Assembly (NCBI GenBank): GCA_026874595.1
Contig: CM049307.1
Location: 96,136,330-96,200,329, forward strand
Origin: Sipunculus nudus
Lineage: Eukaryota; Annelida; Sipuncula; Golfingiida; Sipunculidae
Reading direction: 5' to 3'
DNA length: 64,000 nucleotides
The notes under the pieces are model-generated. The model was given only the letters and a program-made list of their open reading frames with translations. It had not been told where the DNA came from and did not search any database. Within the stretch, counting starts at the first letter, position 1; every line of letters begins with the position of its first letter. Below are positions 12,001-22,600 of this stretch, piece by piece. A program made the translations under genes and the position numbers.

Positions 12001-15000
12001 GCCTAATGCGAACCTGTGGATATGGATATACACCAGGTATAACGCTTCAATGCTGAACCACTACTTTTCATATATATGAACAATGCAAGTACTAAACATT
12101 TTGAACAAGAAACAATACACAAACATCACTGCTGAAATTCTGGCATGGGTGCACACAACACAAAAATTATTGTAGGTGGCACCACCAGTCTTGTATACGA
12201 CAAAGCTATTTGACATGTATAAATATGCCCAATTTCAGGCTGATATATCAAATTCTTCCGTAGAATTAAGCAGGCACATACACTTTGAAAAAGTCATTGT
12301 AGATGGCAACACCTGTCTTGTGAATGAGAAAGCCATTAAAGACACATAGACAGGTCAGAACATCAGCCCAATACATCAAACTTACCTTGAGTCTGATGCA
12401 AGGGGCTGACCAGGCTTAGGTGAGAAAGGCTGTTGCCCCAAGTGTACTGTGACAAATTACTGTCACAGGCTACTGCACTGAGTGACCTGCACCTGGCTAG
12501 ACTGAGTGAACTTTTGACCTGTACCTGGCTGCACTGAATGAACATGAGGTGATCACATGATACTCATGAGGTGATCACATGCTACCCATGAAATGATCAC
12601 ATGCTGCCCATGAGGTGATCACATGCCTTGTGCTTGGCTGCACTGATTGAACTCTTGACCTAAATCTGGCTGCACTGAATGAACTCTTGATCTGTTGCCA
12701 AATCTGAAACAGTTGGCAGTTTCTCAACCTATTCAAGAAACATACACAATCTTGGCCTGTTATGTAACTCTGCTAAAATTTATCCAACACAAACCATTTG
12801 AACAAACTTGAGAAGGCTCGCCTCTGGGATCATTTCTGTAAAATATAGAACAATTTGGCTGGACTCTTTACAAGAAGAAGAAGTTTTTTCAGCTTTTACC
12901 CTGTAAAATCTAAGTAAATGCAGATAGCAAAAATAAGCTGAATCCATCAACATTTGATATGTGACTGATAATTGCATAAAATTTGGAGATGGCAAGTCCT
13001 GCTATTCCTGAGAAATTATGAATAGTGTACAGATGATATGTAATATCATAAATCTACATTTTTTTAAAGCTTTTAAAAAACCTTCTTGTCAATATTTTCC
13101 ATAGGTATTCTGAAATCTAAATGTCTTGAGGCATGATGTAATGGATGCTGATAAACTGGTGCTAGGCTAGATGTATCTGCTTCACACAGCTAACATATAT
13201 CATAAAATGACTCAATTCAATCTTTATAATTCAGCCAAAATTCATTTTTTGGAACCATAAAAGACAATTATTATTAGAATGGTTTAGGGAATTATTCTTG
13301 CAAAATATTAAACAAACTAGCCTCAGTTTCATCAGTCGAAAAACGTTTTGTAGGTTTATAACTCATATGGGAAAATACAGCAAAATGGCAAAGTTCAGCT
13401 TCCCATTACTAAGCCAAAAATCATTGAACCAAAACAATTTGAACAAATTTGAATTATCAACTTCTAAGGATAATTAATGTAGGAGATTTAAGAATTTGGC
13501 CCAGTGGTTTTTGAGAAGAAGATTTTTGTAGCCACTCGGCTAACATGGGCTGTTATGGCATATGACTAAATTCAGCTTCCCATAACTTAGCCAAAAGTCA
13601 CTGAACTGAGACCATTTGAACAAACTTGAATTATCAACATCTAAGGATAATTAATGTGTGAGATTTAAGAATTTGGCCCAGTGGTTTTTGAGAAGAAGAT
13701 TTTTGTAGCCACTTAGCTTACATGGGCTGTTATGGCATATGACTAAATTCAGCTTCCCATAACTCAGCCAAAAGTCACTGAACTGAGACCATTTGAAAAA
13801 ACTTGAATTATCAACATCTAAGGATAATTAATGTGTGAGATTTAAGAATTTGGCCCAGTGGTTTTTGAGAAGAAGATTTTTGTAGCCAGTTAGCTTAAAT
13901 GGGCTGTTATGGCATATGACTAAATTCAGCTTCCCATAACTTAGCCAAAAGTCACTGAACTGAGACCATTTGAACAAACTTCAGAAAGCACTACCCTAGG
14001 ATCATTTCTGTGCGATATTAAACAATTTGGCCATTTCGCTTCAGAGAAGAAGTTATTTGTAGCTGTCAGTATGATACGGGCACTGATGACCCCCGTACAA
14101 AAAAGGCCGATGCAGGTGGCGCCACCAATACCTCAATTTCAGATATGACTCATGTGACCAACATTGGCATAAAATTTGGTGATGATAGCTCAAGCCATTT
14201 CTGAGATTGTAATTTTAGTATGCTTTTTTGGACAGATGACTAAGTTCAACATCCTGTAACACGGCCAAAAATCACAGAACTTAAACCATTCGAACAAACT
14301 TGAGAGAGATTGTTCCAGGAATCATTTCTGTAAAATATTGGACAATTTGGCTGAACAGATTCGGAGAAGATTTTTTAAGCTTTTTTAGTTTTTCCCCCAT
14401 AAAATCTAAGAAAATGCAGTTAGCCAAAAAATAAGCAAAATCCGATAGAGTTTTTTAGATGACTAATTTTATGCATAAGATTTTGTGATGCTATTTCTTG
14501 CTGTTTTCAAGATAGTATGGGTTAACGTACAGATGCCGGACGCCAGACGATGCCACACCATCGCATAAGCTCACAGGTTCGCTAAAAAGAGTCTTGTGGA
14601 CAAGAGGTTTGCGAGTAGATACAGATATGAGCTGGTTCAGGGGTAGCCACACCTTCAACTGATAGACAGGAAGTCATTCTCTTTGTTATTAATTGAGATC
14701 AGGATTTAGGCCTGACTGAATGAGGAACTGGTCCAGATGAAAGAACATGAACATGCCCTTTTCTCAGGAGTGGTTTTCGTATTGGGCTGAAATTTTGCAT
14801 GTTCATAGATCTAGACCAGTTCCAATATTGAATTTTGGTTCAGCCTAAATCTCCATTGGGATATGGCCTGGACCAATCTATGTGCATTTTTTTATTATAT
14901 ATGTTAAAATATTATTGCAATTGTTTACAAGAAACTTAGATGCTAACTAAACAAAAAAAAGCAAAGGGGGGGGGGGGAGAACAATTATTTCCCATTACCC

Positions 15001-18000
15001 CTCTCCTTAGATCTAACAAGCACACACAGACACACACTGAACAGAGGTTAGACGGTCATGGAGCTACAGCCTACAGCAAGGTTTTCATGTAACTGTTCAA
15101 TCATTTGCCCTACACAGCAGTCTTTATTAAGATTTCAAAGCCTGTGGTCTCCAGAGCACAGACAGTCTCAGCATGCAGCACTGTTTGCTGTTAGCCCAGC
15201 CTGTCACTTCCTCATGGCTGACTGTCTGAGTTGATGAACAACCCTGGCTGCCAAGTCCCAGAAAACAGCAGTACACAGAGGGAGCCTTGCCAAGTGCTGC
15301 TGACTCCTGCTGTGACAGCATACTGACAGGTAAACTCGGTTTTTCAGCAAACCACATTGAACAAAGGATACCATCCTTATGAAGCTCTTTCTTCTCCTGT
15401 CCAGATAATACCAAAATCTATATTGTGAATCACATCCTGTTTTGTTATCAATTGAATGATTTCCTCTTAAAATAGGTTTCAGAATACTGGTACGTCTGCT
15501 CAAAATGTGGGAGGAAAGGATAAAAACACTGCGTCTTTCAAATCAAAATTAAAATCATTAATGAAATTTAGAAATCATTAATTTGTTATTTAATGACTCA
15601 ATTTTTTTATTTTTAAGATAGTTATTTTTTTTAAACTACTACATAGTGCATTAATTAAATTGTTTATTTATTATTTTTTAGATGAAGGTTTAACTGTTTA
15701 GTTATTAGGCTCTTAAAATCTATTACAGATTACAGAATATAATGGGACAAACACACTTGTGTTAGGAAATACAAACACACTTCACTTTTCATGAGCCCAT
15801 GTGCATGTAGTCATTATATACATGTATTTCTATGCACAGAATTATGACATTATTTATTCATAAATACTGCCTTCTGTATTTTGTATAATAAATACAAAAT
15901 GTAAATATGACAATGTAAAGAGAAGCATGTATAAAAATATATTAATATCTATTTTTAAGGTTGAACAGTAAAAGATATATCAATCATTACTTCAGCCAAA
16001 CTGAAGTTAGGATTTTGTGAAACATGTATAAAATGTTAAGTCTTTTTTTTAATAACTGTGTATTATCACATACCCTTATTATAATTCTAAATCAGGAAAC
16101 TAGTTATCAAATTACAAATAGGAACGGTATAAAAAAGTGAGGTTATATTACAGAAACAAGTCAACGTAACTATCTGTAATTAGCCCCTGGGAGAACATTA
16201 ATTTTCAATACTGAATCACAGCTTATTTATATCTGAAAGACAAATGATCATTTTGGAATGCTAAAAACAGAAACTAAACCCATGACCTGCAGCATGATGT
16301 AGTTGATGTGAAGAACATTGTTTGACTATGAGTCTGCTCCCCATTTGGTGACCATAGTAACCCCTGATAACCACATCATGACATGACACCATAACAACAA
16401 TTTCCACATCCTTATATCATGACTAACTAGTTCAATGCAAAACAAAAACCCAGGTGCCATAACTCACTCTCCTCTTTAGTCCATTCTTTCATAATTCATA
16501 CCATTAATAAACCTCCGATCCCTCAAACAGGGTAACGATATGACCATAATCTATTCAATGGCTACTGTTATATTATTGTCTTCCGAGAAAAAAATTTATA
16601 TAATTAATTAGGCTGTTGTTATATATTGTTGTCCTCCAAGTAAACAAAATATAAGATGGCCCTTATGAACCATTTGGCTGAATTCCATATTTCCATTACG
16701 TCAGCATTTCCATCAAGGCATGATGATGGAAAATCAAAATCATGAAAAAGACTGAACTAGTCTAGCAGTTCAAGTTTAATCTTTAACTTTCACTGCCATG
16801 CAGGACATCTTAAATTATAATTCCTAAGTGAGCCTCGTCCTGCTACAAAAATGTGAATTATGTAAAGAAACTATATATCTGTTTGGCTCTAGCACCTGTC
16901 ATTTGCACAAGCAAAATCTGTGAAAAGTTCACTGTGATGACCCAGGAGTTTGTGAATGGAAGCAATTTTGGTTCAGAGCAGATGTGACTTTGGTTGTGAG
17001 GAGACACAGCTGATGGGCATGGCCTCCCCATTAAGCTTGCAGAGCGATCATCCTGGGTGCAAGCGGACCGTAAAAAATGTCATCGCCTCAGCTGAAATTT
17101 GAGCTAACGATCTCCTGGCTTTCGAGTTGTATGCTCTACCCCTGAGCTAGAGAAGCTGGTTTGAGTTTGACCAAGTTTAGTTGTGAGATGTCCTGGGACT
17201 ATGGTTGTGAGGAGATGACATCTCTAAGATGTGATTTTTTTGGTATCACCATTAAATTTCTTTATTAAAAGATGTTTAATCATCTATAAAGCATGTTGAA
17301 AGATAACTTCCTTGTCTTAGAAATAAACTGGTACCTGCCAAAATATTGCCCTGAAACTGTTGGCTTACTCTGATATTGGGAGTGTTTAAAACAGTAGACT
17401 GGGGCAGGATGACAGACGTCAACATAAACACAGCGCGTGGGAACCCAAGCATCACATGGGCCACAACACCTGTCAATCAGGAGATGCCCAGACTGACTTG
17501 ACCCAAAATATGTAATACATTTTCCCTCTGACTGAAACATTGCACTCAGGCCTAGGACTCGTTACAGATGCACACACTTTGCTACCAGTGTCATTTCAGC
17601 TGAGGCCCCTCCACTTATCGAACATGTAAATCTCTTGCAACAGATTCTACAATGATCTTACATTCGACCCATGGACTGTAATGTCCATCCAGCAGAGATA
17701 TATCAAGGACAAGATGGTCCATGAATGGACGACTCTTTGTTTTGGATCTGTTGCGCATGCGCAAAATTGGACCTCCATAAATGCAGCCTATAAATACAGT
17801 TGAACCTGTCTGAAAGACCACCTGCCTCATCAGACCACCTGTCTTATTAAGTCCATCCTTGGTTGAACTGACTGCTTTCACATTGGTTATAACTGACCTG
17901 TCTTATAAGACCACCTGCCTTTTAAGACCACTTTTGGCCAGTCCCAAGGGTGGTCTTATTACACAAGTTTAACTGAATTTAAACACTGCATGTAAATCAT

Positions 18001-19197
18001 CCTTCTCAGTTTGGTTGGTATCTTTAGTTCAACAACTTTTGATAATTTTGGACTCAGACAACACAAGTGGCTTTTATAATATAGTGGCAAGTTGCATCCA
18101 TTAGAATTTCATGCAGTAATTTTTTCTGATGACCACAATCTACCTTGTCACAAATAAGCCATATTATACATGTGAGCTTAGGCACAGTCAGCTACAGAAC
18201 TGAGCTTTCATGGCCGACACAGCCGGTAGCATGAGGGGCATGACCAAAAGCACCTTGTCAAGCTTTTCTGATTTTGTGTGCAGAGCATCTGTTTACCACT
18301 AATTTAGTGTTTAGCCAATGAATGCTCACTACACAATGTCATGGCTGCCCAGCAAGTATATGTCCCTAACATAACCGACTGGTAGAAATGAGGGAGACAC
18401 AGGAACTTGATTCAGCTATCTTTGGTGCTGGCAATGAAAGCTCAGGTCTGGGCATCTGTGTGTAAAACACACAGTGGTCCATCTGGTTCTACAACCCACT
18501 GTGTGACCTGTCATTGAGACATTCTGGTGTGAGAGAGATGGAGAATTTGCAAAGCTCTGTCTTATCTGGATTACTGCCAGATGCCCGTGTTGAGGATTTT
18601 ATTATTATTTTGCCGGGACCCCACATAAATAAACATGATGATATTTTTCGGCCTATTTTTTATAAAATCTCCAAAGGATTGCCTATATTTATAAAGAGGT
18701 GATTGGACCCCTTTAAATTTATCATTAACTAAAACAATCCTTAAAAAAGGTTATATGTAAAATTTGTAAAAACAAAAAAGGCTACATTCCCTCCTTTATT
18801 TTTATCACTATGGTATAGTTATCCCACTGTTATAAAGCGTAAATGTTATTATAAAAATATCAATATTCACAATCACTACTGTACATAATGAGTACATAGA
18901 TTATTAATCATAATAATAATATGAACAATAACAATAGACTCAGGAACAAATTATATAAGTTTGAATTTTTAAATTTGAATTAAATCTTAACACATTTGAA
19001 TGTTGACATGGTTACATAAATATAATTGCCTATGATGTCATGCATGATTTCTGAGGCAGTGAGTAGCTAGACACTTCTTTTTTTATGCTGTCACAGATCA
19101 GGTGTCACCAAGATTCAAAAGTAAACAAATCTGACAGTGCCCCTTTCGAGGACGAAAACAGTAAACAGCATCCGTGTACTTACAAAAAGAAGCTCAT
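8807..19197 (-). CDS. MOB1: MOB1 kinase activator, complete gene (4 coding exons)
   Basis: Coding exons in transcript order are 19197-19184, 10968-10802, 9842-9615 and 9048-8807. They join in frame to 651 nt, or 216 aa, the same length as vertebrate MOB1A/B. MOB1 is a small adaptor of the Hippo pathway: it binds and activates LATS and NDR kinases after phosphorylation by MST/Hippo, at the cortex and centrosome. The zinc ligands expected for the family are present (Cys79, Cys84, His161, His166, in FCTEPSC and AHIYHQHF), as are the MST target threonines Thr12 and Thr35. The EDLNEWIAVN and ELAPLQELIEKL stretches are near-identical to animal MOB1. All introns are GT-AG and phases match. The start is supported by the MSFFF N-terminus (MSFLF in human). 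MOB2 and MOB3 differ at the N-terminus and are excluded. Intron 1 is 8.2 kb and full of repeats. The 3' UTR end is unknown. Confidence 0.96.
9615..9842 (-). CDS. MOB1: MOB1 coding exon 3
   Basis: 228 nt (76 codons). The acceptor is TTTTCAG and the donor GTGAG follows ATA G. It encodes VDFFNQINMLYG through FPSKIG, with the first two zinc ligands Cys79 and Cys84 and the KYEYHWADG motif. Confidence 0.97.
10480..10745 (+). repeat. Dispersed repeat ending TGATTGGGCCCCTTTAAG
   Basis: In MOB1 intron 2, just downstream of exon 2 in transcript order. It aligns with the reverse complement of 17275-17530, sharing GCGCTGTGTTTATGTTGAC-like, GTCTACTGTTTTTAACACTC and CAACATGCTTTATAG segments. A related GTGATTGGACCCCTTTAA end occurs at 18698-18716. 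Probably a non-autonomous transposon. Confidence 0.6.
10802..10968 (-). CDS. MOB1: MOB1 coding exon 2
   Basis: 167 nt. The acceptor TTTGTATTCCAG precedes T GGT GGC CGA; the donor GTGAG follows AAC A. It encodes residues 6-60 plus a split Thr61, including Thr12 and Thr35 and the EGEDLNEWIAVN block. Confidence 0.96.
12542..12631. repeat. Short tandem repeat with TGATCA palindromes
   Basis: Four units of about 25 bp built on CATGAGGTGATCACATG, each with the TGATCA palindrome, inside the family E element. Confidence 0.75.
13400..13975 (+). repeat. 177-bp tandem array, about three near-identical units
   Basis: Units share ATAACTTAGCCAAAAGTCAC, GAATTATCAACATCTAAGGA and TTTGGCCCAGTGGTTTTTGA in the same order, with only a few base differences. 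More diverged units flank the array on both sides. Confidence 0.85.
14583..16984. other. MOB1: MOB1 intron 1, no recognised feature
   Basis: AT-rich intron with a poly-G run at about 14966. Two overlapping minus-strand frames at 15127-15503 show no domain or splice context. Confidence 0.5.
17020..17160 (-). mobile_element. tRNA-derived SINE, copy 1
   Basis: On the minus strand an A-box-like TAGCTCAGGGGTAGAGC (17149-17133) is followed at tRNA spacing by a decayed B-box region (AGCTCAAATTTC). A non-tRNA tail with GCACCCAGGATGATCGC follows. A relative with a better B box is at 55235-55345. The acceptor stem does not pair, so it is not a tRNA gene. Confidence 0.6.
17275..17530 (-). repeat. Inverted partner of the 10.5-kb dispersed repeat
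   Basis: Its reverse complement aligns with 10490-10735. The two minus-strand ORFs here (17276-17540) are frames within this repeat, not a gene. Confidence 0.6.
17797..17975. mobile_element. MITE, 179 bp, GACCACC-rich ends
   Basis: Ends CAGTTGAACCTGTCTGAAAG and the inverted ...CACAAGTTTAACTG. Internal repeats of AAGACCACCTG. A TA precedes it on the left; on the right it is AA. Ends resemble the Tigger-like element at 43712 and the fragment at 45118-45185. Confidence 0.65.
17976..19183. other. MOB1: MOB1 intron 1, 5' part
   Basis: AT-rich, with a fragment ending GTGATTGGACCCCTTTAA at 18698-18716, related to the 10.5-kb repeat. No gene seen. Confidence 0.45.
19184..19197 (-). CDS. MOB1: MOB1 coding exon 1 (14 nt plus 5' UTR)
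   Basis: The minus strand reads ATG AGC TTC TTT TT followed directly by a GTAAG donor at 19183-19179. It supplies MSFF plus two bases of residue 5. The phase fits the next exon exactly (TT joined to T gives Phe), giving MSFFFGGRSNKTFK against MSFLFSSRSSKTFK in human MOB1A. The exon is too short for ORF calling. Its assignment rests on the family N-terminus, the donor and the phase. Confidence 0.85.
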
Positions 19198-19618
19198 TTC
19201 TGCAATTTAAAATTGCCCTTCTTTGGTTATTTATGCTTTAAAATCCCGATGGCGGAGAGTGTTTATGATTTTCATAGAATTAAAGCAGTGATACCCTGAG
19301 CTATTTCTCCTATATCAGAGGCTTCCTGTGTTTGACATATCTAACCCGGAAGTACATACGGGGTCAAATCCGTCATGAAATATATAATTATATAAAAATG
19401 AACATTTTTTATTACTTATGTCAAATTCATACAAACAATTATATTTTTCGCATACTGGTCAAATCGAATAAAGCGCAAACCTCATAAACAAAAAAGGAGT
19501 CTTCTAATGTGGCTAACTGGGAACGAGGCTGCATGTGCTGCACGCCATATTTGTTACGACGGGAACAGGTTTGCCGGTTTGCTCAAATCATTTGTGGCAA
19601 CAACAGCACGAAGTCAAC
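19198..19618. promoter_or_regulatory. Divergent promoter between MOB1 and hnRNP H/F genes
   Basis: Only 421 bp separate the MOB1 ATG (minus) from the hnRNP ATG (plus), so both promoters and 5' UTRs lie here. The sequence shows an ETS-family core CCGGAAGT at 19346-19353, a reverse ETS-like TTCCTG at 19323-19328, and YY1-like GATGGCGG at 19248-19255 and GCCAT at 19544-19548. No strong TATA box is seen at a suitable distance from either gene. ETS plus YY1 without TATA is typical of housekeeping animal promoters. Function is inferred from position and motifs. Confidence 0.7.
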
Positions 19619-19639
19619 ATGTACAGCGGAGAGGATCAG
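19619..19639 (+). CDS. hnRNP H/F exon 1 (start, MYSGEDQ)
   Basis: ATG TAC AGC GGA GAG GAT CAG is followed by a GTAAAA donor at 19640. The phase is 0 and reads straight into ATG AAC AAA GAT GAG in exon 2. If this short exon is only 5' UTR in vivo, translation would start at 21907. Confidence 0.7.
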
Positions 19640-22600
19640 GTAAAATCAAACACAAGGTTTATTTAAAATAATTCATAAGTTTAAGGTAAATCGGCCACAA
19701 AAATGGAACAGAAAAAGCGAGTTGTTTCTGTAGCCCTTGGATTCCGGCGTGCAATGACGCTTTGTTGGCATGTCCATGCCGGGTTGACGCAGTCCAATTT
19801 CTTGTGGCATATTTTGTCGTCTTAATTGATATAAAAAAATGTGAAGTTTCAATATATGCACAATCATCAGGATTGGGGGAGGATATCTATTCGTTGCTGA
19901 ACAGATTTTGTGCCGGTGGGGCCGCTTTGTCTTGTAGCCTTTGCAAACTCCCGCCATTTTGAATATAAAACAATGAGAACCCCCCCCCCTTAAATTCCTT
20001 TCCGTTTTCCACACACATATTCGTGTACCAAAGCAGGAGACTCTTAATGATAAGAAAACTGGGATATGTCATTGTTATTAATAATTATGTCTGTATGTCT
20101 GCTTGGTCAAAATGGATATTGCTCAAATTAGATTCCAGTAAAAGTTCAGAACAGGAGACTTGTCCAAAAATTCGTCCGGTGAGGGGCTGTTATTTTTGGC
20201 CAAGTAGAGGGGAGCAGGGTCCAGCATGTTCTTTTACATAACCTGTGACACAAAGGACAGGCAAGGGGCCAGTATTACAAGAATGAACTGCTTAAAACCA
20301 CACCATTCCAGATGATCCTATATAGCCAACATCTTGGTGGATTGGGTACCCACACAAACGAGCCTAAATTCTTGGAGGTCGTGTTTTTCATGGAGACTGA
20401 TAGACAGTGTCTGTCTCTATAATACAGAGACGGAGAGCGCTGCATGCATTCTTGTGGTGCCCTGTCTGATATTACTAAATGTCCCTCCTTGGCCAAATTA
20501 CCAAACATAATCTGGCCAACATACCCTTAACTACGTCTCCATACTTGTTTTCTTGCTGAAATAAGAAAATGAACCATATGATCCAGGTGCAAAGTTAAGA
20601 TGGGATGCTTGCAGGTTTCTAACCAAACATAACATGTTGCATTAGGGTCAAGGACTCTGGGAGAAGCCATTTTCAAAGTCCTTCCTCTGATTGGCTGTTA
20701 GGTTTCAGACTCATTCATCCAAGCATAAGATTTACTGCCTGGTCCCTAAAATAGTGCCATCTAGTGAATAAGACAGAAAGTGCTTGCAAAACAATGGTTC
20801 CATGTGGGGCTAGTAGGCACCTGCAAATTTTCTCGCTTTCACTTATTAGAACTGGTTCACACACCCATTAAAGACCCACGTTTGTTTATTTAAAGCTTGT
20901 TATCTGATTTATCTAAATTTCTGTGTCCTTGCTGGCACACCAAAATTTTTAATAGAATGCTAGTAAGCCTCACTGGGAGGCTTACTAAGTAGGGTTGGTG
21001 CTCATGGTGACTAACATTGTGGCAGCATGCGAGGCGCTATGGCCCTGGTCGTGATGTCACAGGAACTGAACTTGTGCAGGGAATAAAACCATCTGAGTTC
21101 TGAACCCAGCTTTAAAAAATGTGAGTATAAATGTCTTGAAGGTGTTTTTCATGAAGTTATCAATTAGCGCTTTTTTAACACTTGTGGGGTATCAGAACCT
21201 CACACATGTGCAATCACAATATTGTAACAGGAAGTGCATCCCCTCCACAAACATACCAATAATCCAAATCAGGAATCCTAATGATAAGTAAACTGGTTAT
21301 GTTTTAAGAATTGTGCTTGTACTTCTGTTGGTTTTTACCACTGGAAACTGCTGCAGGCCAGCAGGTGAAGTACTAATGTACCAGCCAAGGGAGGTTTTAC
21401 AATAAAAGGAGTCCCTGGGAAGGCCAGCAGAGCACCCATGGGACAGGTTTCTTATTTTGCGCAAGTTTCCTTGCAGGTGCTATTATAGTTTAAGACATCC
21501 TGGCCCAGACAGCTAATGATTTAATACTTTTTTTCCTGCTGGCTAAAAGAATCACACATTTAACCAGTGGCCTGCTCACTGGGGTTTGCACCTAACACAC
21601 AGGACAACATTAAAACAGCATAGTTTATTCTATTCATCCGCTGCATAAATGCTTAACTTGTGTGGGCCTGTTGGAGCCACAGGGAAGGTGTTATGTGCAA
21701 GCATAAACCCCACACACACACATACATGCCCCTGAACTACTGCCAGAGTGGTGATGAGGTTGCCGCCTTACATATGATTATGATAATGCTACATGTTCAA
21801 ATTGTTTCTCATATTAGGTATGCTAAGATAAAGCTGTATTCCTGTACTGAAGATTCCTGGTTGCTGTAGCTTGGCACTGCCTGTAAAATGGGATATTTAT
21901 TTCCAGATGAACAAAGATGAGGATGATGGGTATGTTGTCAGATGCCGAGGACTGCCCTGGTCAGCAAGTGCAGAAGAAGTCATGAATTTCCTAGAAGGTA
22001 ATGGTAACTGGTTTTGTATAACAAGAAAAGTTAATTTTTATTAGGGATATTTCAAAAGTTGCTTTTATGCGGAGTAATGTGGTGGCAGCCAACGCGTGAC
22101 GCGAGCAAGGTAAAAAATTAAATTTGTTCTTTTTTCATGGTTTTATTAGCACTGCTTACCATCAGTCATGCTGAAATTTTAAAAATTTAGTATTTGTTTG
22201 ATGTTCTTGTGCCTTGGCAGAAATATTCACCAATCACCATTAAAATTCTGGAAGTATATCCTACTTAAGAGAATACTGTTAAGTGATCACTGAATCTGGA
22301 ATAAAAGTTGGAGTACTATGTTAGTAATTTAAGTGATGCATTTAACAAAAATCATGTATTGTTATTCCTCAGTGTTAATTTTCCCAATGCTGTCTTGTAT
22401 GTTATGTATGAGAAAGTTATATATCTATAAATAGGCTTTTTTCCTGCAGGTTGTAATATTGTTGGAGGAGAAAATGGAGTTCATTTCACATATGTACGAG
22501 ATGGTCGACCAAGTGGTGAAGCGTACGTGGAGCTTGTGTCAATAGAAGACGTCGAAAAGGCGCTGGAGAAGAACAATGCACACATGGGCAAAAGATACAT

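Larger units (their letters stand above)
12008..14582 (+). mobile_element. Tandem-repeat element with GCGAACCTGTG inverted ends, family E
   Basis: Inverted ends GCGAACCTGTG (12008-12018) and CACAGGTTCGC (14572-14582) bound a 2.6-kb element in MOB1 intron 1. A small hairpin AGGCC/GGCCT (11998-12005 region) precedes the left end. Its core is a tandem array with an exact 177-bp spacing (GGGCTGTTATGGCA at 13547, 13724, 13901). A GGTGGCGCCACC palindrome lies at 14115. A partial related copy ends near 11965. No coding capacity. Confidence 0.7.

Noticed and set aside
15127-15503. Two overlapping minus-strand ORFs of 95 and 99 aa
   Set aside because: They overlap in different frames in MOB1 intron 1, show no domain, no biased composition and no convincing splice or start context.
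17083-17160. A genuine tRNA gene
   Set aside because: A- and B-box-like sequences are present but the acceptor stem does not pair and the T-loop region is decayed; a relative at 55235 shows it is a SINE family.
17276-17540. Cys-containing 86-aa minus-strand ORF
   Set aside because: The DNA is a dispersed repeat with a diverged inverted partner at 10490-10735 that does not keep the frame.
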